Of a stretch of DNA of 56,040 nucleotides, positions 8,012 through 15,834 are shown piece after piece. The first letter of the stretch is position 1, and each line of letters begins with the position of its first letter. The DNA is from JBBPZA01 sp038199375 (GTDB lineage: Bacteria; Actinomycetota; Thermoleophilia; Solirubrobacterales; Solirubrobacteraceae). The stretch lies in assembly GCA_038199375.1 (NCBI GenBank), contig JBBPZA010000007.1, forward strand, positions 1-56,040, read 5' to 3'. Below the pieces are notes generated by a model. The model ran no database searches and was not told the DNA's origin. It was given only the letters and a program-made list of their open reading frames with translations. The position numbers were made by a program, and so were the translations under genes.

Positions 8012-8037
8012 CGCGGAGGCCTGCTGGCAGGCCTCCG
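8012..8037. repeat. Perfect 11-bp inverted repeat, 4-base loop
   Basis: GCGGAGGCCTG and its exact complement flank the loop CTGG, with no T-tract on either side. It lies in the 237-base gap between gpsA and the Uma2 cluster. The rest of that gap holds no convincing gene, only short decayed-looking reading frames. It could be a terminator remnant or the end of a lost gene. Confidence 0.6.
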
Positions 8038-8209
8038 CCCTCAGGCAGTCGCGGTCGCCGGGCGCTACGGCACCGACGATCTCACCCTCGAGCTGACCAC
8101 CCGGCGCGCCGGTGGCTCAAGAGGCGTGGCGGGCAAGTCAGCGGAACGCTGTACTACCGCGCGACCGCGGTGAGCTTCTCCGCCTCCTCCTTGTACAGGT
8201 GTCCAGCCG

Positions 8210-8341
8210 GTGCTAGATCTCGTCGCGGAGGTCCGCTCTCCGTTGACCTGGGCCTACGACGTCGGCGTCAAGCGCCTGTACGAGGAGCACGGCAGCGCTC
8301 CGCAGACTCGACGCAGGCCGCGACGTACTGTGGACCCATGA
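8210..8341 (+). pseudogene. Uma2-family gene fragment
   Basis: Reading from 8210 gives DLVAEVRSPLTWAYDVGVKR-LYEEHG, matching the catalytic core of the two intact Uma2 genes downstream (VVEVRSPATWKYDIGVKRRLYEEHG), with one residue missing. Both ends are lost: no promoter or N-terminus remains, and after EEHG the sequence diverges. It is the first, decayed member of a three-copy tandem array. Confidence 0.75.
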
Positions 8342-8348
8342 TCACCCG

Positions 8349-8377
8349 TGGACCTGTCCGCCGCGCCGCGGTACGGT
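8349..8377 (+). promoter_or_regulatory. Promoter of the first Uma2 gene
   Basis: TGGACC (-35, 8349-8354), a 17-base spacer and TACGGT (-10, 8372-8377) predict a start at 8384, exactly the GTG codon, so the mRNA should be leaderless. The same layout is conserved in front of the second Uma2 gene. Confidence 0.65.
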
Positions 8378-8383
8378 GAAGGC

Positions 8384-8947
8384 GTGGCGACTGCCGAGCG
8401 CATCTTCACCGCGGAGGAGTTCGTGGCTCGTCCCGAGGATCCACTGCACCGTCGGGTCGAGCTCATCGACGGGCGGATCGTGATGGACGATCCGAGGGGC
8501 CTGCACCAGCATGTCGTCGTGAAGCTGCTCGTCGCGCTGAATTCCTGGATCAGCGGCGCGCAGGGTCGTGGACTTGTGATCTTCAACCAGCACCAGCACC
8601 TCACCGATCGTGACGTCCTCAGTCCCGACCTCCTCTGGTGGGCTGACACCGCTCGGGTCGACCCGCAGAAGAACGTGCAGCCGGTGGCCGACCTCGTCGT
8701 CGAGGTCCGCTCTCCTGCCACGTGGAAGTACGACATCGGGGTAAAGCGGAGGCTCTATGAGGAGCACGGTGCCGGCGAGCTGTGGCTCGCCGACACCAGC
8801 TCGTCCTCGGTGATCGTCTGTCGCCGGAGCGAGCCGGATGCGCCGCGCTTCGACATCGAGGCCGAGCTGTCCTCACCTGAGCCGCTGACCTCGCCCGCGC
8901 TTTCCGGCTTCGAGCTGGCGGTCGAGCACCTCTTCCGCTTCCCGTAG
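8384..8947 (+). CDS. Uma2-family (DUF820) putative endonuclease-like protein
   Basis: The product has 187 residues from GTG 8384 (VATAERIFTAEEF). It has the Uma2/DUF820 restriction-endonuclease-like fold signatures: ELIDGRIVM near the start, a central SPDLLWW with the metal-ligand Asp, and VVEVRSPATW...DIGVKRRLYEEHG with Glu and Lys of a PD-(D/E)xK core. GELWLAD follows, then the strand that ends the fold. The function of this large family is unknown; many bacteria carry dozens of copies. It is 55-60% similar by eye to its neighbour at 9069. An upstream frame to 8348 exists, but the promoter and paralogue conservation fix the start at 8384. Confidence 0.88.
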   Translation: MATAERIFTAEEFVARPEDPLHRRVELIDGRIVMDDPRGLHQHVVVKLLVALNSWISGAQGRGLVIFNQHQHLTDRDVLSPDLLWWADTARVDPQKNVQPVADLVVEVRSPATWKYDIGVKRRLYEEHGAGELWLADTSSSSVIVCRRSEPDAPRFDIEAELSSPEPLTSPALSGFELAVEHLFRFP

Positions 8948-9033
8948 CCACGGGCGCGGTACGGCGCTGAATCGGCGCTGTACGCGACCCACTTGCCGCA
9001 AGTCGCCTCGTACCGTGGGCCGATGACAACCTG

Positions 9034-9062
9034 TAGACCCACCGGCCGTGTCGCGCTACCGT
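9034..9062 (+). promoter_or_regulatory. Promoter of the second Uma2 gene
   Basis: TAGACC (9034-9039), 17 bases and TACCGT (9057-9062) place the transcription start on the GTG at 9069. About 80 bases of upstream DNA are similar between the two Uma2 genes, so promoter and gene were duplicated together. Confidence 0.65.
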
Positions 9063-9068
9063 GAAGCC

Positions 9069-9632
9069 GTGGCGACCGCCGAGCGCACCTTCACCGCGGA
9101 GGAGTTCCTCGCGCTGCCAGAGAACGACCACACTCGCCACTGCGAGCTCATCGGCGGGCGGATCGTGATGGACCCGCCGCGCGGGCTGCACAACCTTGTG
9201 GTGCAGAATCTCATCGTGGCGCTGCGCGGGTGGATGGAAGCGGCACCGGGGCGCGGCTTCGTCAACTTCGGCCAGGGACTCCACCTGACCGACCGCGACG
9301 TGCTGATCCCCGATCTCCTGTGGTGGGCGGACGCGTCGAAGGTCGATCTGAGCAAGGGCATTCAACCGCTGCCCGACCTGGCCGTCGAGGTCCGCTCACC
9401 CGCGACCTGGTTGTTCGATATCGGTGTCAAGCGGCGCTTGTACGAGGAGCATGGCGTCGGCGAGCTGTGGCTCGTCGACACCGACGCGCAGGCCGTAACC
9501 GTCGCCCGCCGCAGCGGCCCCGGGGAGGCAATCTTCGCCGAGGGAGCGGAGCTGCGCATGGGTGAATCCCTGATCTCGCCTGCGCTGCCCGGCTTCGAGC
9601 TGACTGTCGAGGACCTCTTCCGGCTCCCGTAG
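9069..9632 (+). CDS. Uma2-family (DUF820) putative endonuclease-like protein
   Basis: This is the second intact copy, 187 residues, starting VATAERTFTAEEF exactly like its neighbour. It keeps the core residues: CELIGGRIVM, IPDLLWWADA, AVEVRSPATWLFDIGVKRRLYEEHGVGELWLVDT. The leader region and start codon are conserved with the first copy, supporting GTG 9069 over the upstream in-frame GTG at 9048. Differences are concentrated in the loop after the first strand and near the C-terminus. Same fold and unknown role as the first copy. Confidence 0.88.
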   Translation: MATAERTFTAEEFLALPENDHTRHCELIGGRIVMDPPRGLHNLVVQNLIVALRGWMEAAPGRGFVNFGQGLHLTDRDVLIPDLLWWADASKVDLSKGIQPLPDLAVEVRSPATWLFDIGVKRRLYEEHGVGELWLVDTDAQAVTVARRSGPGEAIFAEGAELRMGESLISPALPGFELTVEDLFRLP

Positions 9633-9663
9633 GCCCTGCCCTACTTGCAGGCGCCGGGGTAGC

Positions 9664-10668
9664 CTACGTCGCCGGCTCGCGCTGTCCGGTGACGATCTTC
9701 TCGGCGGCGGCCTCGACCTCCTCCAGGGTCGAGGCCTCCTCGAGCGCCTCGATGTCGAGCAGCCGCTGCTCGAAGGCTCCGAGGTCGCTGCGGCCCACCA
9801 CCGCGTGGCACGGGACGCCCGCCTGGCGGCAGCGGGTGGCGATCTCACCCAGGAGCTTTCCTTGGAGGGTCTGGTTGTCGATGCGTCCCTCGCCTGTGAT
9901 CACCGCCCAGGAGGCCCGCATGCGCTCGGAGAAGTCCAGCGCATCGAGCACGAAGGCTGCCCCGGGCACGAGGCTCGCCCCGAAGGCGGCCCACAGCCCG
10001 CCCGACAGGCCGCCGGCGCAGCCGGTCATCGGCTCCCCGCGCGGGTCGCGCGCAAGGCGCTGCGCGAGGTCGTCGAGGCGCTTGGTGAGCCGCTTCACCG
10101 TCGCCTCGTCGGCGCCCTTCTGTGGGGCGAAGACCTCGGCGGCGCGCTCGAAGGGCGTGCGAACGTCGCAGACGACGGTGAGCCGAGCGTCGCCCAGGCC
10201 GCCGGCCTCCTCGATCGCCTCGATCGCGCCGGCGCCGCCGTCGGTCGTCGCGCTTCCGCCGACCCCCACGACCACCTCGTTCGCGCCCGCCGCGAGCGCC
10301 GCCAGGATCAGCTCGCCCGTGCCCCTGGTGCTGGCGGCCTCGGCGTCGCGCTCCTCCTCCGAGACCAGTCCGAGCCCGGAGGCCTGGGCCATCTCCACGA
10401 CGCCGGTGGCTCCATCCTCCACCAAGGCGAAGCCGGCCTTCACCGGCCGGCCGAGCGGGTCTGACACCTCGGCCGCGCAGGTCTCGCCGCCGAGCCCCAG
10501 CACGAGCGCCTCCATCGTTCCCTCCCCGCCGTCGGCGACGGGCAGCGCCTCGCCGCGCAGGCCCGCCGCCTCGACGCCCCGGACGAGCGCCGCAGCAACC
10601 TCGACGGCGCGAAACGTCCCCTTGAACGCGTCGGGGGCGCAGAGGACGAAGCGTGACTCGGACGGCAC
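9664..10668 (-). CDS. Glycerate kinase (GlxK/GarK type)
   Basis: This 334-residue protein of the glycerate kinase type 1 family phosphorylates D-glycerate with ATP. Landmarks are CAPDAFKGTF at the start, PVADGGEGT, GLGGETC, VGVGGSATTDGG, CAGGLSGGLWAAFGA, and VITGEGRID near the C-terminus. The GTG at 10668 is exactly 7 nt after the -10 box TACGCT (10680-10675), so it should be leaderless; a longer upstream frame is therefore unlikely. Glycerate is what glucosylglycerate hydrolysis would release, so it may link to the gpgS/gpgP genes, though that is inference. Confidence 0.9.
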   Translation of the reverse strand: MPSESRFVLCAPDAFKGTFRAVEVAAALVRGVEAAGLRGEALPVADGGEGTMEALVLGLGGETCAAEVSDPLGRPVKAGFALVEDGATGVVEMAQASGLGLVSEEERDAEAASTRGTGELILAALAAGANEVVVGVGGSATTDGGAGAIEAIEEAGGLGDARLTVVCDVRTPFERAAEVFAPQKGADEATVKRLTKRLDDLAQRLARDPRGEPMTGCAGGLSGGLWAAFGASLVPGAAFVLDALDFSERMRASWAVITGEGRIDNQTLQGKLLGEIATRCRQAGVPCHAVVGRSDLGAFEQRLLDIEALEEASTLEEVEAAAEKIVTGQREPAT

Positions 10669-10731
10669 CCGCGCAGCGTACGCCGCCTGAGCGGTTCTGT
10701 AACCGGCACGCGTGTCACCCTTCCTTCCGCG

Positions 10732-11874
10732 ATGGCCAAGGCGGACCACACCATGCTCGAGGCCGGCGGCCGGGAGGTTCGGCTCTCCAACCCGGGCAAG
10801 GTCTACTTCCCTGCGCCCGGCTGGACCAAGCTCGACCTCTGCCGCTACTACCTCGACGTGGCCGACGCCACGCTCATCCACCTACGCGAGCGCCCGACGG
10901 TGATGAAGCGCTTCGTCAACGGGATCGAGGAGGAGCCGATCTGGCAGAAGCGCGTCCCCCAGAAGGTGCCCGACTGGCTCCAGACCGCGACGGTGGCCTT
11001 CCCGAGCGGGCGCACCGCCGAGGAGCTGGTCGCCAACGACGCCGCCCACCTCGTGTGGGCGGTCAACCTCGGTGTGATCGACTTCAACCCGTGGCCGGCG
11101 CGGCGCGGCGACCTCGACCATCCCGACGAGCTTCGCGTCGACCTCGACCCCACCCCCGAAGCGTCGTGGGGCGATGTGCGCCGCGTGGCGATGGTGGTGC
11201 GAGAGGTGCTCGAGGAGCACGAGCTGCGCGGATGGCCGAAGACGTCGGGCTCACGAGGGATCCACGTCAACGTCCGGATCGAGGCGAGATGGACGTTCAC
11301 CGAGGTGCGCCGCGCCGCCCTCGCCCTGGCCCGCGAGGTCGAGCGCCGCTCGCCGCTGGCCACGAGCAAGTGGTGGAAGGAGGAGCGCCACGGCGTCTTC
11401 GTCGACTACAACCAGAACGCCCGCGACCGGACCGTCGCCTCCGCCTACTCGGTCAGACCGACGCCCGATGCGCGGGTCTCCTGCCCGCTGGAGTGGGCGG
11501 AGGTCCCCGACGTCGAGCCCGCCGAGCTGCGGCTGGACACCGTCGCCCAGCGCGTGCGCGAGCACGGCGATCCAAGCGCGGAGATAGACGTCCACGTGGG
11601 GTCTCTCGACGCCCTCCACGCCCTCGCCGACCGCGACGAGTCCGAAGGCCTGGGCGACGCTCCGTGGCCGCCCCACTTCCGCAAGCAGCGAGGCGAGCCC
11701 AAGCGCGTCCAGCCTTCCCGCGACACCGACCGCCCGACCCAGCGCGGCCGCGCCGGCGACCCCCAGCCCGGCGGCCCGCCCTCGGGTCAGGCCGAGCAGA
11801 GACGTCCGCGGGAGGCCGGCAAGCGCCGCGCCCCGCGTACCGGCCAGGGCCGGCCCGAGGAGTTCGAGGAGTAG
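10732..11874 (+). CDS. LigD-type primase-polymerase (non-homologous end-joining polymerase domain)
   Basis: This is a 380-residue stand-alone PolDom of the archaeo-eukaryotic primase superfamily. It has LSNPGKVYFP at the N-terminus, VNLGVIDFNPW, the catalytic DLDPTP (about 138-143), KTSGSRGIHV, and the third acidic patch VDYNQNARDRT. In end joining it adds or fills nucleotides at broken ends, with Ku and a ligase. Here the ligase is a separate gene facing it 119 bases away, and no Ku gene is in the window. The last 90 residues are a disordered Arg/Pro/Gly tail. No obvious Shine-Dalgarno sequence precedes the ATG. Confidence 0.9.
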   Translation: MAKADHTMLEAGGREVRLSNPGKVYFPAPGWTKLDLCRYYLDVADATLIHLRERPTVMKRFVNGIEEEPIWQKRVPQKVPDWLQTATVAFPSGRTAEELVANDAAHLVWAVNLGVIDFNPWPARRGDLDHPDELRVDLDPTPEASWGDVRRVAMVVREVLEEHELRGWPKTSGSRGIHVNVRIEARWTFTEVRRAALALAREVERRSPLATSKWWKEERHGVFVDYNQNARDRTVASAYSVRPTPDARVSCPLEWAEVPDVEPAELRLDTVAQRVREHGDPSAEIDVHVGSLDALHALADRDESEGLGDAPWPPHFRKQRGEPKRVQPSRDTDRPTQRGRAGDPQPGGPPSGQAEQRRPREAGKRRAPRTGQGRPEEFEE

Positions 11875-11929
11875 CGCGTCGCCTCGCGCGCGAGCGGCGC
11901 CGGCGATACGCGCAAGTTTCTGCTCCACC

Positions 11930-11970
11930 GTCCTGCTTTGACTTCGCATAGCGAACCCTAGGCAGGACAG
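11930..11970. repeat. Inverted repeat GTCCTG-N27-CAGGACAG (copy 1)
   Basis: Outer arms GTCCTGC/GCAGGAC enclose a smaller hairpin TTCGC-ATA-GCGAA. It lies between the converging polymerase and ligase genes. A second copy with the same arm spacing occurs at 38349. It may be a two-way terminator or a dispersed element. Confidence 0.55.
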
Positions 11971-11993
11971 GCCCCCGCGGAATCGACCCGTGC

Positions 11994-12935
11994 TCAGGCG
12001 AAGAGCTGATCGATGCCGCACTCGCGCGGGGGCTTGTCCTCGCGCCAGCGGACGACCTTCGCTCCGTGCCTTATGCGGCGACCGCTCACGTGGTCGAAGG
12101 TCACCTCGATGACGAGCTCGGGGCGCACGAGGATCCACTCGAGCTCGCGGTCGCTGGCCCAGCGGCTCGGATCGCCCCGGCCGCGCTCGCCGGTCTCGTA
12201 GGGCTCGAGCTGGGCGACCAGCTCGCACTTCTGCTTGGCGGTGAAGCCCGACGTATGACCGACGACCTGGAGGTCGTCGCCGTCGTAGAGGCCGAGGATC
12301 AGCGAGCCGACGGTGCCCTCGGCCTTGCCCGGACGCCACCCCACCACGACTGCGTCGATCGTTCGAACGCGCTTGATCTTCACCATGCCGCGCCGTTCGC
12401 CCGGGAGGTAGGGCGCGTCGAGCTCCTTGGCGACGACACCCTCGGCGGTGCCCAGCCACGGCTCGGCCTCGGAGAGCTCGCGGGTGCACGGCGTCAGTTC
12501 GACGGGGGCGGCGACGAGCAGCTCGAGCTTCTCGCGGCGGGTCTCGTAGGTCTCGCCGAGGAGGATCTCGTCGCTGCGCGCGAGAAGGTCGAAGGCGACG
12601 AAGGCTGTCGGCGTCTCCTCAGCGAGCTTGTTAATCCGCGACTCGGCGGGGTGGATGCGCTGGCCGAGCGCGTCGAAGTCCTGGCGGCCCTCGTCGTCGC
12701 GCAGGATGATCTCCCCGTCGAGGACGTAACGACCGGGATAGAAGCGAAGCTCGGGGAAGTACCGCGTAAGCGGGCGGCCGTTGCGCGACTGGAGCGTCAC
12801 CTCCTCGCCATCGACGAAGGCGATGGCCCGAAAGCCGTCCCACTTGGGCTCATAGGCCCAGCGCTCGCCCTGGGGGAGCGCCGCGGCCGAGCGTGCGAGC
12901 TGGGGAGCGATGGGCGGTGAGAGGGGGAGGGCCAA
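11994..12935 (-). CDS. ATP-dependent DNA ligase (LigC/LigD ligase-domain type)
   Basis: This is a 313-residue ligase. Motif I is EPKWDGFR with the adenylated Lys, then VTLQSRNGR, motif III DGEI, GEG-equivalent TAEGVVAK, motif V VKIKR, and the OB-fold domain (VGSLILGLYDG...VGHTSGF) to the C-terminus. Size and order match LigC or the ligase domain of LigD, which seal breaks with ATP. The best start is TTG at 12935 (ALPLSPPIAPQLA), which matches where relatives begin, with a -10 (TAGCAT, 12951-12946) just ahead; longer frames would run into the divergent regulator gene. It pairs functionally with the polymerase gene it faces. Confidence 0.88.
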   Translation of the reverse strand: MALPLSPPIAPQLARSAAALPQGERWAYEPKWDGFRAIAFVDGEEVTLQSRNGRPLTRYFPELRFYPGRYVLDGEIILRDDEGRQDFDALGQRIHPAESRINKLAEETPTAFVAFDLLARSDEILLGETYETRREKLELLVAAPVELTPCTRELSEAEPWLGTAEGVVAKELDAPYLPGERRGMVKIKRVRTIDAVVVGWRPGKAEGTVGSLILGLYDGDDLQVVGHTSGFTAKQKCELVAQLEPYETGERGRGDPSRWASDRELEWILVRPELVIEVTFDHVSGRRIRHGAKVVRWREDKPPRECGIDQLFA

Positions 12936-12996
12936 GGGCGGCGCGATGCTATCGGCCCGCGCGGTCCGGAGCCGGCGGGCGGGTACGATCCGGCGG

Positions 12997-13710
12997 ATGG
13001 CGCACGACGTCGCGACCGAGGCCGAGGAGGAGTACCTCCAGACGCTTTTCTGGCTCCACGAAGCCGGCCTGCCGATGACGGGCGCGAACATCGCGCGGGC
13101 AATGCAGCTCTCTGCCCCGACCGTCCACGAGATGGTCGGCCGGCTCGAGCGCGACGGCTACATCGCCCGCGCCGCGGACAAGTCGATCCGGTTCACCGAG
13201 TCCGGCCGTGAGGAGGCCGAGGAGATCGTCAGTCGCCACCGCCTCATCGAGCGCTTCCTCACCGACGTGGTCGGCGTCCCGTGGGACGACGTCCACGAAG
13301 AGGCCGAGCGCCTGGAGCACGCGATGTCGCCGCGCTTCGAGGCCTACGTGCGCACGGCGGTCGGCGACGCGAAGACGTGCCCGCACGGCCATCCCATCCA
13401 GCCGGGAACGCGGGTCGACGGCGTGCCGCTCGCCGACGTCGAGATCGGCGCCAAGGTCCGCGTGGTGCGCTTCGAGAACGAGGCCGAGAGCCTCCTGCAC
13501 TACCTCAAGGACGCGGGCCTCGAGCCGGGCATGGACGGAGTCGTCGCCCGCGCCGACGACGAGGAGGTGACGGTGGAGGTCGACGGCGGCGAAGCGACCG
13601 TCACCCGCAGCGTCGCCGAGACCGTGTCGGTCAGCGCCGATCCTTCACCGCCGCCGCGCACGGCGCTGCCGGAGCAGCTCGTGCTCTCCAAGGACCGCTA
13701 CGGGCGTTAG
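12997..13710 (+). CDS. DtxR/MntR-family metal-dependent repressor
   Basis: The product has 237 residues: an N-terminal winged helix (EEYLQTLFWL, then GANIARAMQLSAPTVHEMVGRLERDGYI), a dimerisation and metal-binding domain (RHRLIERFLTDVVGVPWDDVHEEAERLEH, CPHGHPI), and a C-terminal SH3/FeoA-like domain (about 145-210). Such proteins sense Mn or Fe and repress metal uptake. -10 box TACGAT (12984-12989) puts the start one base before the ATG, so it is probably leaderless. Its stop codon overlaps that of the facing gene. No clear operator or metal transporter is next to it, so the metal cannot be deduced. Confidence 0.9.
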   Translation: MAHDVATEAEEEYLQTLFWLHEAGLPMTGANIARAMQLSAPTVHEMVGRLERDGYIARAADKSIRFTESGREEAEEIVSRHRLIERFLTDVVGVPWDDVHEEAERLEHAMSPRFEAYVRTAVGDAKTCPHGHPIQPGTRVDGVPLADVEIGAKVRVVRFENEAESLLHYLKDAGLEPGMDGVVARADDEEVTVEVDGGEATVTRSVAETVSVSADPSPPPRTALPEQLVLSKDRYGR

Positions 13711-14690
13711 GGCACCGGCTGCCAGCTCGGGTCCGCGACGAGGCCCGAGAGGATCCGACGGCTCTTGCCGCCGGCGACACCGACCGTCCAGAGGGCGCGC
13801 CGCGCTCCAACGGCGCCGACATCGTCGGTCCAGGCGATGAGCCGGCCGTTGGGCGACCACGCCACGTCGCGGGCGTTGCCGTTCGTGGTCAGGCGTCGCG
13901 GAGCCTTGCCGCCGATGTTGACGACGTAGACGTCGTGCTTGCTCGAACCCGAGGGTTTGGCCGAGGTCAGGCCGACGAAGGCGAGACGGTTGCCGTCGGG
14001 CGAGATGTCGAAGTTGAACGGCGAGTAGAGGCACTGGCTGGACCGGTTGATGATCCGCTTCGTGGGCGCGAACAGCGCCTTGTCGCCGGTGCCGTTCGGC
14101 TTCACCCCGCGGATGCCTTCGCACCGGCCGGTGTCGCCGAGATACGCGATGAACCGGTCCTTCGGATCCCACACCGGTGCAATGCCGAAAGCCACGCGCT
14201 TCGGCTTCTTGCCTCGGAATGAGATCACGTAGATCTGCTGGTTGGGCCCGTCGTCCGAGTTGTACTGGACGGCGAACCGCGAGCTGTCGGGCGCCCAGGC
14301 GGGGCTGTACCACGGCTTGTTCGGGTTGGACTCGTCGTCGCCGGGGGGTGCGGGGAAGTCCGGCAGGGGCGCGCGCCCGACGTTGGAGCCGTCCGCGTCT
14401 GCGATCGCGATCCCGCGGAAGTCCTCGATGAGGATCCGCTTCCCCGTCGCCTTCCAGCTCGTGGCCGTCGGGAGGCTCACCGCGGGAAGGGTCAGCCGCT
14501 TGCGACCCTTGCCGTCGGGACGGACGGTGTAGATGGGTCCGCCGTTCAGGCCGTAGTGGAAGGCGATACGGCCGTTGCCACCGGGGAACGCGGCTTGGGC
14601 ATCAGGGCCGAGGCCGGGGATTAGGGCGCCGATTGTGGTGACGACCCCGACGGTGACTACGGAGAGGAGGGTGGAGGCTCGAGTTCGCAT
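13707..14690 (-). CDS. Secreted TolB-like beta-propeller protein
   Basis: The product has 327 residues: an N-terminal signal peptide (hydrophobic to about residue 32, then AQA-AFPGGNGRIAF) followed by WD40-like PD40 repeats. These include IYTVRPDGKGRKRLT, GIAIADADGSNV, SPAWAPDSSRFAV, FDISPDGNRLAFV, VYVVNIGGKAPRRLT, and AWSPNGRLIAW. This is a single-propeller TolB-type protein acting outside the membrane; its ligand is unknown. The -10 candidate TAAGAT (14720-14715) would give a leader of about 18 nt. It converges on the MntR-like gene with overlapping stop codons (TAA within 13707-13709). Confidence 0.85.
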   Translation of the reverse strand: MRTRASTLLSVVTVGVVTTIGALIPGLGPDAQAAFPGGNGRIAFHYGLNGGPIYTVRPDGKGRKRLTLPAVSLPTATSWKATGKRILIEDFRGIAIADADGSNVGRAPLPDFPAPPGDDESNPNKPWYSPAWAPDSSRFAVQYNSDDGPNQQIYVISFRGKKPKRVAFGIAPVWDPKDRFIAYLGDTGRCEGIRGVKPNGTGDKALFAPTKRIINRSSQCLYSPFNFDISPDGNRLAFVGLTSAKPSGSSKHDVYVVNIGGKAPRRLTTNGNARDVAWSPNGRLIAWTDDVGAVGARRALWTVGVAGGKSRRILSGLVADPSWQPVP

Positions 14691-14724
14691 GTCCGGGCAA
14701 CAGCCGGGACATGCATCTTACAAC

Positions 14725-15825
14725 TCACGCGGAGCCGCCGGTCGCTGCGCGCACGGCCTCGGCGAGGCGGGCGACGCCCTCCTCGATCTGGCTCACCGTG
14801 ACCCCGGAGTAGGCCAGGCGCAGGGTGCCCTCGCCTCCCTCGAGCACGAAGTCGGTGCCCTTGACGATCGCGACTCCGCGCTCGGCGGCGGCGTCGAAGA
14901 CGGCGGGAACGTCGGTTCCCTCGGGGAGCTCGACCCACAGGAAGTAGCCGCCCTGCGGAGCGACGAAGCGGGCCTCGGGGAGGTCGCGGGCCAGCGCGCC
15001 GGTCAGGGCGGCGGCTCGCTCCTTGAGCGCGGCCTTGACGGTCTCGATCGAGCGGTGCAGCGCGCCCGAGCGGCAGAAGGCGTTGACGATGCCCTGGCTG
15101 ACCATGCTCGGCGAGATGTAGGTGTTGGTCGCCAGCGTCCGGATCCGACCGATGAGGTCGGGCGGTCCGACGAGGTAGCCGACCCGGATGCCCGGGCAGA
15201 CGGTCTTCGAGAAGGAGGACGCGTAGACCACATGCTCCGGGTCGAGGTCGAGCATGAAGGGGAGGTGCTCGCCCTCGAAGCGCAGGGCGACGTAGGGGTC
15301 GTCCTCGAAGATGGAGAAGTCGTGCTCGGCGGCGAGCGCTACGAGCCGCTCGCGCTTGGCCCGCGACAGCGTGTGGCCCGCCGGGTTCTGGAAGTTCGGG
15401 ATGATGTGGGCGAGCTTCGGGCGCAGTCCCCCTGAGAGGAGCCGCTCGACCTTCTCTACGTCGATGCCGTCGGGCTCGAGCGCGACCGCCGTGATCCCCG
15501 CGGCGCGCTCGCGCAGCGAGAGCAGGGTCCGGTCGTAGGTCGGCCTTTCGACGATGACGCTGGCGCCCGGCTGAACGAGCGTCTCGAAGAGGAAGGCGTC
15601 GGCCTGCATGGACCCGTTGGTGACGATGACGCGCTCGGGCTCGACCCCGTGGCGCTCGGCGATCCACTCGCGCAGCGGCGGGTAGCCGATCGCCGTCCCG
15701 TAGCCGACCATGCCGCCGGGGTCCTGCTCGAAGGCCTGCTCGGCGGCCGCGCGCAGCCCGTCGACGTCGACGATGTCGAGCGAGGGAGCCCCGCGGGCGA
15801 AGGAGATGGGCTGCTCGGAGGCCAC
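14725..15825 (-). CDS. PLP-dependent aminotransferase, class I (2-aminoadipate transaminase-like)
   Basis: This 366-residue fold-type I enzyme lacks the GntR domain of MocR regulators. Markers are GYGTAIGYPPLREWIA, VTNGSMQADAF, VERPTYDRTL, IPNFQNPAGHT, FEDDPY, the PLP-binding Lys in SSFSKTVCPGIRVGY, and GGYFLWVELP near the C-terminus. Relatives act on aminoadipate, aromatic or branched amino acids; the substrate here is open. The GTG at 15825 is exactly 7 nt after -10 box TAACCT (15837-15832), indicating a leaderless start. It lies behind sucCD and a small gene but has its own promoter. Confidence 0.88.
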   Translation of the reverse strand: MASEQPISFARGAPSLDIVDVDGLRAAAEQAFEQDPGGMVGYGTAIGYPPLREWIAERHGVEPERVIVTNGSMQADAFLFETLVQPGASVIVERPTYDRTLLSLRERAAGITAVALEPDGIDVEKVERLLSGGLRPKLAHIIPNFQNPAGHTLSRAKRERLVALAAEHDFSIFEDDPYVALRFEGEHLPFMLDLDPEHVVYASSFSKTVCPGIRVGYLVGPPDLIGRIRTLATNTYISPSMVSQGIVNAFCRSGALHRSIETVKAALKERAAALTGALARDLPEARFVAPQGGYFLWVELPEGTDVPAVFDAAAERGVAIVKGTDFVLEGGEGTLRLAYSGVTVSQIEEGVARLAEAVRAATGGSA

Positions 15826-15834
15826 GCTCGGAGG

